Assembly (NCBI GenBank): GCA_013203365.1
Contig: JABMQG010000273.1
Span: forward strand, 1 to 9,430
Length of the DNA stretch: 9,430 nt
Source: Planctomycetota bacterium
GTDB taxonomy: Bacteria; Planctomycetota; Phycisphaerae; SM23-33; FEN-1343
Reading direction: 5' to 3'
Part shown: piece after piece, positions 5,508 through 9,430 of the stretch
Layout: every line of letters starts with the position of its first letter
Position numbering within the stretch: position 1 is the first letter of the stretch
Program-made: the position numbers and the translations under genes
The notes under the pieces: generated by a model
The model's database searches: none
What the model was told of the DNA's origin: nothing
The model's input: only the letters and a program-made list of their open reading frames with translations

Positions 5508-6632
5508 ATGGTGGTAGGTTGGACCAAAGGAAAGATACTTCCCATTGGCATTGACTTGGGTACTGCCAAGGTCAAGATGGCCCAACTACGCGCGCATCCG
5601 TCGGGGAAGCTGTCGCTGATAGCCGCCGGCTCGGAGGATGTCCCACCGTCGGCCCGCAAAGAGCCGTCGGCCAGGGCGCGTTTCTTGACCGACGCCATCC
5701 GGCGTCTGTACGCGGCGGCCCCCTTCAAGGGCAGGCAGTGTGTTCTGTCGCTTCCGTCGGAGATGACTTTCGTCCAGCACATCAAGATGGCCAAAATGCC
5801 CGATAGTCAACTGACCTCGTCGCTCTATTGGGAATTGCAGGGCAAGCTGCCGTACGATCCCTCACAGGCAGTCATCCGCCACGTGGTTGCCGGCGAAATA
5901 TACACCGAAAAAGAGGTCAAACAGGAAGTGATCGTGCTGGTCGTCAATCGGCGGGCAATCGAGTCGCACGTTAACTTTGTCCGTCGGGCAAAGCTGGAAT
6001 GCATCGGCGTCAACGTCGAGACATGTGCGATCATGGAATGCTTTGCTCGCCTGTTTCGCAGGGCCGATGATGCCGACCGAGCCACACTGTTTATCGACAT
6101 TGGCGCCACCAGCACGCAAGCGGTTATCGGTAAGGGTCCTCAGATGGCCTTTGCCAAGAATATATTCATCGCTGCCGCCCAGTTCGATCAGGCGGTGGCC
6201 GACGGGCTGCAAGTCAGCTTGGACGAAGCCCGCAGAATTCGCAGTGTCTTGGCAGCCGGCGGTGAGATAGACCGCCCCGATCGGGTCTTCGACGCATTGA
6301 ACGAGCCGATGAACGCATTGGCCGTGGAGCTGACAAGCTGCCTTCGCTACTACGAGTCGGTCTTTCCTAATTGCCCCTTGGATCGGGCGATTTTCCTGGG
6401 AGGCCAGGCCTACGACAAGCGATTGTGCCAAACCCTCGCGCAGAAGTTGTCCATCCCGGCTCAGATTGGCGACCCGCTCACGCGAATCGAACGCGAGGCA
6501 CTAACACTAAACAGTGACTATGCCACAGGTGACGTCAGCGGGCCGGAATGGGCCGTGGCCATCGGATTGAGCCTGGGTTGGGCCGTTTCTACCAATGGCG
6601 CCACGCGGACAGAGGAGGTCTTGCGAATATGA
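5508..6632 (+). CDS. pilM: PilM, actin-like ATPase of the type IV pilus/type II secretion platform
   Basis: This 374-residue cytoplasmic protein has the PilM/FtsA-type actin fold, close to the usual length of about 350. The N-terminal nucleotide motif reads IGIDLGTAKVKMAQL (13-27), the second phosphate motif LFIDIGATSTQAVIG (about 194-208), and the adenosine motif AIFLGGQA (294-301). Conserved PilM features such as LPSEMTFVQHIKMAKMP and the YWELQGKLPYDP stretch are present. PilM binds the short N-terminal tail of PilN, coupling the cytoplasmic ATPase to the membrane platform. The ATG at 5508 follows AGGAG (5497-5501) with 6 bases between. It is the first gene of the operon, and its stop overlaps the pilN start by four bases. 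It could equally be named as the GspL cytoplasmic part of a type II system, but a separate PilM and PilN favour the pilus-type architecture. Confidence 0.9.
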   Translation: MVVGWTKGKILPIGIDLGTAKVKMAQLRAHPSGKLSLIAAGSEDVPPSARKEPSARARFLTDAIRRLYAAAPFKGRQCVLSLPSEMTFVQHIKMAKMPDSQLTSSLYWELQGKLPYDPSQAVIRHVVAGEIYTEKEVKQEVIVLVVNRRAIESHVNFVRRAKLECIGVNVETCAIMECFARLFRRADDADRATLFIDIGATSTQAVIGKGPQMAFAKNIFIAAAQFDQAVADGLQVSLDEARRIRSVLAAGGEIDRPDRVFDALNEPMNALAVELTSCLRYYESVFPNCPLDRAIFLGGQAYDKRLCQTLAQKLSIPAQIGDPLTRIEREALTLNSDYATGDVSGPEWAVAIGLSLGWAVSTNGATRTEEVLRI

Positions 6633-7372
6633 GCATGATTAACCTGTTGCCGGAAGACTACTTGCAACGATGCGCCCAGCAACGCGCCAACGTCTTGTGC
6701 CTGGCGCTGTTTGCCGTGGTGATCGCCGGTGTAGTAGCCGCGGCAGCCGTCTCGGAAAGGCAGGCCCGCCGGGTCAACCAGGCACGCGAGCAGATCAACC
6801 AAGAGTATCGCCAAGCAGGCGAGCTGATCGAGCAGATGCAGCGATTGGAAGCAAAAAAACAGCAGGTGATTGCCAAAGCCCAAATGGCGGCCGAACTGCT
6901 GGAACGTGTCCCTCGAAGCTATCTGCTGGCGTCACTGACCAACGCGCTGCCTAAAGGCGCCAGTCTGTCGCACGTGAAATTGACCACACAACAAGAAAGA
7001 ATCAAACTGCAGTCGACCAGCCCGGCCAAGTTCCGCACTCGCGCCACGCGACGCGGCGTGCAGACGTCGAAAAAAGCGGAGCCTGAACCCACGAAACATG
7101 CCTTGAATGTCGGTCTGGAGGTGACGGGCTTAGCCGAGACGGATGTGCAGGTCGCCCAGTTTATTGCCGCCATGCAGGCAAACCCGCTGATAGAGTCGGT
7201 GGAACTGGTTTTTAGCGAGGAAGGCCGCGTCAATGACGTTGTGGTGCGAAAATTCCAGGTGACCATGCAGTTGAAAAACGGGGCCGAAGTCGAAATCGAA
7301 CGCGTGCCCACTACCGTCTCGACGGTCCGAACGCATCAGGTCGCCTCTGCCGATGAAAGGAACCTGCAATGA
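6629..7372 (+). CDS. pilN: PilN, inner-membrane platform protein
   Basis: This 247-residue single-pass protein begins with INLLPED (4-10), the hallmark tail that docks on PilM. One membrane span follows (about 21-41), then a long coiled coil (about 44-95), then a periplasmic ferredoxin-like domain (about 98-225). It pairs with PilO to align the pilus or secretion motor with the outer-membrane parts. A basic, Pro-containing linker (about 130-157) interrupts the fold and makes the protein longer than most PilN (about 180-210). The start at 6629 is chosen because AGAGGAGG (6611-6618) precedes it, because ATGA overlaps the pilM stop, and because the family motif starts there; the open frame extends further upstream without homology. 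The name is firm from context and motif. Confidence 0.88.
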   Translation: MSMINLLPEDYLQRCAQQRANVLCLALFAVVIAGVVAAAAVSERQARRVNQAREQINQEYRQAGELIEQMQRLEAKKQQVIAKAQMAAELLERVPRSYLLASLTNALPKGASLSHVKLTTQQERIKLQSTSPAKFRTRATRRGVQTSKKAEPEPTKHALNVGLEVTGLAETDVQVAQFIAAMQANPLIESVELVFSEEGRVNDVVVRKFQVTMQLKNGAEVEIERVPTTVSTVRTHQVASADERNLQ

Positions 7373-7953
7373 AATTCGGCTTACGGGAGATACTGTTCCT
7401 GCTGCTGCTGGTGGCTATCCCAGTGGGCTCGTGGTGGTTTGTCTTCAGGCCGCGAAACGCACAGATAACTGAAGCTAGAAAGCAGATACAGACTAAACAG
7501 GTCAAGCTCCAGGCCATTCGCCGGGCAACCAGCACTATGGATAGCCTGAAGGCGGACATTGACGAGTACAACAAAGCCATCGAGTTCTTCCAAAGCAAGC
7601 TGCCGCAGGAGAAGGAGATCGACAAGGTGCTGGGGGAAGTCTGGAAGCTAGCCCAGACCAGCAATTTGGTCACCAAGGGAATACGAACCCTCAAACGTGG
7701 CGGCACCGTTACGCTTACCGATTCGGCCGGCCCCTACGCCGAGCAGCCAATCGAGTTGGAGTTGGAAGGTGATTTCAACGAGGGGTTATACAGCTTTTTG
7801 TTGGCCTTGGAGAAGAAGCCCAGAATCACTCGCATACACGCCATGAACCTGGAGAAACGCAAGATTCCCGACGAGGGTCAGGTCAATGCCAAAATAGTGA
7901 TGTCGATCTTCTTCGAGCGCAACGACCCGGAAGGAGCAACTCATGTACGATGA
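7369..7953 (+). CDS. pilO: PilO, inner-membrane platform protein
   Basis: This 194-residue protein has one N-terminal membrane span (about 8-26), a coiled coil (about 31-78) with the conserved LPQEKEIDKVLGEV turn, and a periplasmic ferredoxin-like domain (about 85-185). That domain includes EQPIELELEGDFNEGLYSFL followed by LEKKPRITRIHAMNLEK, the typical PilO core. It forms heterodimers with PilN in the inner membrane and contacts PilP. Its start overlaps the pilN stop as ATGA (7369-7372), with an AAAGGAA site upstream, which indicates translational coupling. The length fits the family (about 200). The equivalent in type II secretion is GspM. Confidence 0.88.
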   Translation: MKFGLREILFLLLLVAIPVGSWWFVFRPRNAQITEARKQIQTKQVKLQAIRRATSTMDSLKADIDEYNKAIEFFQSKLPQEKEIDKVLGEVWKLAQTSNLVTKGIRTLKRGGTVTLTDSAGPYAEQPIELELEGDFNEGLYSFLLALEKKPRITRIHAMNLEKRKIPDEGQVNAKIVMSIFFERNDPEGATHVR

Positions 7954-8641
7954 GTCGCACAATTTGCCTGGTTCAGAAGGGACCGCAGACGCTCCTGCAG
8001 AGAACATCCCCACGACTGAAAACGATTTCGGCCCACCCGAGGATTTCGGCGTCGTCGGCATCGGAGAATCTGCCGCCGGACGACCGAGGGCAAACAAGGC
8101 GACCATGGCCTTGATCGGGCTGTTGATTGCCGGCGCAGCAGCCGTTGCAATATTGTCCGTACGATCCGGGCCAATATCCGCCAGCGCCAGCGATCAGGCC
8201 GCCGAGAAAAAGGTTGATACCTACATCGCCGGCAGTCCACAAATTGCCGAGACGGCCAAAAACTTCCAAAATACCAAAAAGGTGGTAGATAAATTCTATC
8301 ACTATGCATCACGACATCAGGTGCCTGTGGACGAGTTGAACACGAACCCGTTCGTGTTTGGCGATAAAGACGCCGACGCAGACCCTTCTGACGATGCCTC
8401 CGACCAGACCGGCGAGGCGACAAGACTGGCCGGTAAAAGAAGGGCTGAACTACGGGCCGAGTTCGCCAAACTCAAACTGCAGAGTGTCATGATGGGGCCG
8501 CGCGGCGGCACGGCAATCATCAACGGCAACTTCGTGGCAGAGGGCCACGTGATTGGATCGTTCACCGTTGCGAAGATTCTCCCACGTCAAGTCCGGTTGA
8601 TCGGCAGCGGGCTGAACTTCACGCTGCCCGTGGGTGAATAG
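7943..8641 (+). CDS. Single-pass PilP/GspC-like periplasmic linker protein
   Basis: This 232-residue protein takes the usual place of PilP. It starts 11 bases inside pilO, with GGAAGGAG a few bases before the ATG. Residues 1-53 are acidic and disordered, 54-73 form one membrane span, and the periplasmic part has NPFVF (135-139), then an Asp-rich linker (about 141-158). It ends in a beta-rich domain (about 176-231) with SVMMGPRGGTAIINGNFVAEG followed by a VIGSF-VAKILPRQVRLI run. That closing pattern resembles the PilP and GspC homology region, which contacts the PilQ or GspD secretin. Unlike classical PilP it has no lipobox and is anchored by an internal span, as GspC is. No pilQ follows it in the window. 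The family assignment is inferred from position and motif shape, not from strong identity. Confidence 0.7.
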   Translation: MYDESHNLPGSEGTADAPAENIPTTENDFGPPEDFGVVGIGESAAGRPRANKATMALIGLLIAGAAAVAILSVRSGPISASASDQAAEKKVDTYIAGSPQIAETAKNFQNTKKVVDKFYHYASRHQVPVDELNTNPFVFGDKDADADPSDDASDQTGEATRLAGKRRAELRAEFAKLKLQSVMMGPRGGTAIINGNFVAEGHVIGSFTVAKILPRQVRLIGSGLNFTLPVGE

Positions 8642-8682
8642 CCGATTCGTGGCAAGACGTAAACAGCGAGTGTGCGAAACGG

Positions 8683-8703
8683 ATCGACCGCAAATCGACC
8701 GCA
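8683..8703. repeat. Two-copy 11-base tandem repeat
   Basis: ATCGACCGCA occurs at 8683-8692 and again at 8694-8703, separated by one A, in the 75-base gap between the PilP/GspC-like gene and the ATPase gene. It lies just before the GGAG ribosome site at 8706-8709. It is probably incidental. Confidence 0.5.
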
Positions 8704-8716
8704 GTGGAGTGCGAGC

Positions 8717-9430
8717 GTGAGGGCAACCGCAACAGAAAATATTGAGAGTGACGCCGATGAGATCGAGGATCGACTGCTGATCGACACGACCGAATCGGAA
8801 ACACAGTTCGTTGAGCTCTGGCGGCCTGACGCACCCAGCGAGTTGCCGCGAGGCCCGGAAAGCGTCCTGCTCACCAAGGGACAAATCACCCAGGATAAGC
8901 TTGCCGAGGCGAGAGATCGGCAAAAAACCAGCCCTCACCTGACCGTCATGCAGGTGCTCATGCATGCCGGCGATATAGACGAAACTCAGGCCCTGCAAGC
9001 CATGGCCGAGTACTTCAAACTGCCGTTCGTCACGCTCAGCAACAAGACCGTAGACATGCAGATATTCTCCCTTCTGCCCGCCGATTTCATTCGGGCGAAA
9101 CTGGCCGTGCCGGTCCGCCAGGAGAATGGCGCTATCCTGGTTGCATTGAGCGACCCGGCAGACATCTTCCTCATCGACGAGGTCAAACGCCGCCTGCGCC
9201 GACCGGTAAAGCTGGCCGTCGTCACACCCGGCAATGTCAGGCAGATTCTGGATGAGCTGGCGCCCGGCGAAACACCGCAAATTGACGAGATCATCAAGGA
9301 TATCGGCGACAGCGAAGTCGAGGTGGTCGAATCGGAAACCCAGGAGGTCGCCGACCTGGAGAAGCAGGCCGGCGAAAGCCCCGTTATCCGATATGTCAAC
9401 TACCTCATCACTGGTGCCGTCAAGGAAGAC
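8717..9430 (+). CDS. PilB/GspE-type assembly ATPase, N-terminal part, cut by window end
   Basis: The frame is open to the last base (238 codons), so only the N-terminal part of an ATPase of probably 550-600 residues is seen. After a variable acidic start comes a MshEN/T2SSE N-terminal domain: VLLTKGQITQDKLAEARDRQ (50-69), then LMHAGDIDETQALQAMAEYF, LPFVTL and LLPADFIRAKLAVPV, ending in ALSDPADIFLIDEVKRRL. ESPVIRYVNYLI (220-231) is the conserved entry to the catalytic domain; Walker A lies beyond the window. The enzyme powers pilus or pseudopilus polymerisation at the inner membrane. I chose the GTG at 8717, with GGAG (8706-8709) 7 bases upstream; a GTG at 8672 is possible but has no clear ribosome site. 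The name pilB or gspE cannot be decided from this part. Confidence 0.88.
   Translation, partial: MRATATENIESDADEIEDRLLIDTTESETQFVELWRPDAPSELPRGPESVLLTKGQITQDKLAEARDRQKTSPHLTVMQVLMHAGDIDETQALQAMAEYFKLPFVTLSNKTVDMQIFSLLPADFIRAKLAVPVRQENGAILVALSDPADIFLIDEVKRRLRRPVKLAVVTPGNVRQILDELAPGETPQIDEIIKDIGDSEVEVVESETQEVADLEKQAGESPVIRYVNYLITGAVKED

Noticed and set aside
8450..9280. Minus-strand open frame of 276 codons opposite the ATPase gene
   Set aside because: The plus strand encodes clear GspE/PilB motifs through this stretch; the antisense frame is a by-product of codon bias.

Overview
The window looks like chromosomal DNA from a Gram-negative bacterium of moderately high GC, most likely a planctomycete (Phycisphaerae-like). 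This is an inference from protein character only: a short sigma-70 factor lacking region 1.1, an HU protein with a GRNPATGE arm, an FHA protein, an LTA-synthase-like sulfatase and a PilMNO-type operon. No marker gene settles the taxonomy.

Layout. Positions 1-446 hold no gene, but contain a heptamer repeat, an apparent terminator for a gene left of the window and a candidate promoter. A sigma-70 family gene follows (447-1262, +). A 251-base gap with a 14-bp palindrome, a candidate promoter and a leader hairpin leads to a membrane phosphoglycerol transferase/sulfatase-fold gene (1514-3571, +). A strong hairpin separates it from a convergent HU-like gene (3695-3982, -), whose upstream region carries two inverted repeats and phased A-tracts. 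An FHA-domain gene follows (4417-4860, -). A 647-base gap separates it from the divergent operon pilM-pilN-pilO-pilP/gspC-like-pilB/gspE-like (5508 to beyond 9430, +).

How the genes work together. The right-hand operon encodes the inner-membrane alignment platform of a type IV pilus or type II secretion machine: actin-like PilM in the cytoplasm, the membrane pair PilN/PilO, a single-pass protein with a PilP/GspC-like periplasmic end, and the N-terminal part of the assembly ATPase. ATGA overlaps and close spacing indicate co-transcription and translational coupling. The FHA protein could act with this machine or be an independent phosphothreonine reader; only its position links them. The left-hand genes are general regulatory, envelope and nucleoid functions with no visible link to the operon.

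I see no CRISPR array, insertion sequence, phage gene, tRNA or rRNA, and no evidence of a wholly new system. The least ordinary points are the PilP/GspC-like subunit followed directly by the ATPase, the non-RpoD-like -10 recognition helix of the sigma factor, and the structured leaders of the sulfatase and HU genes.
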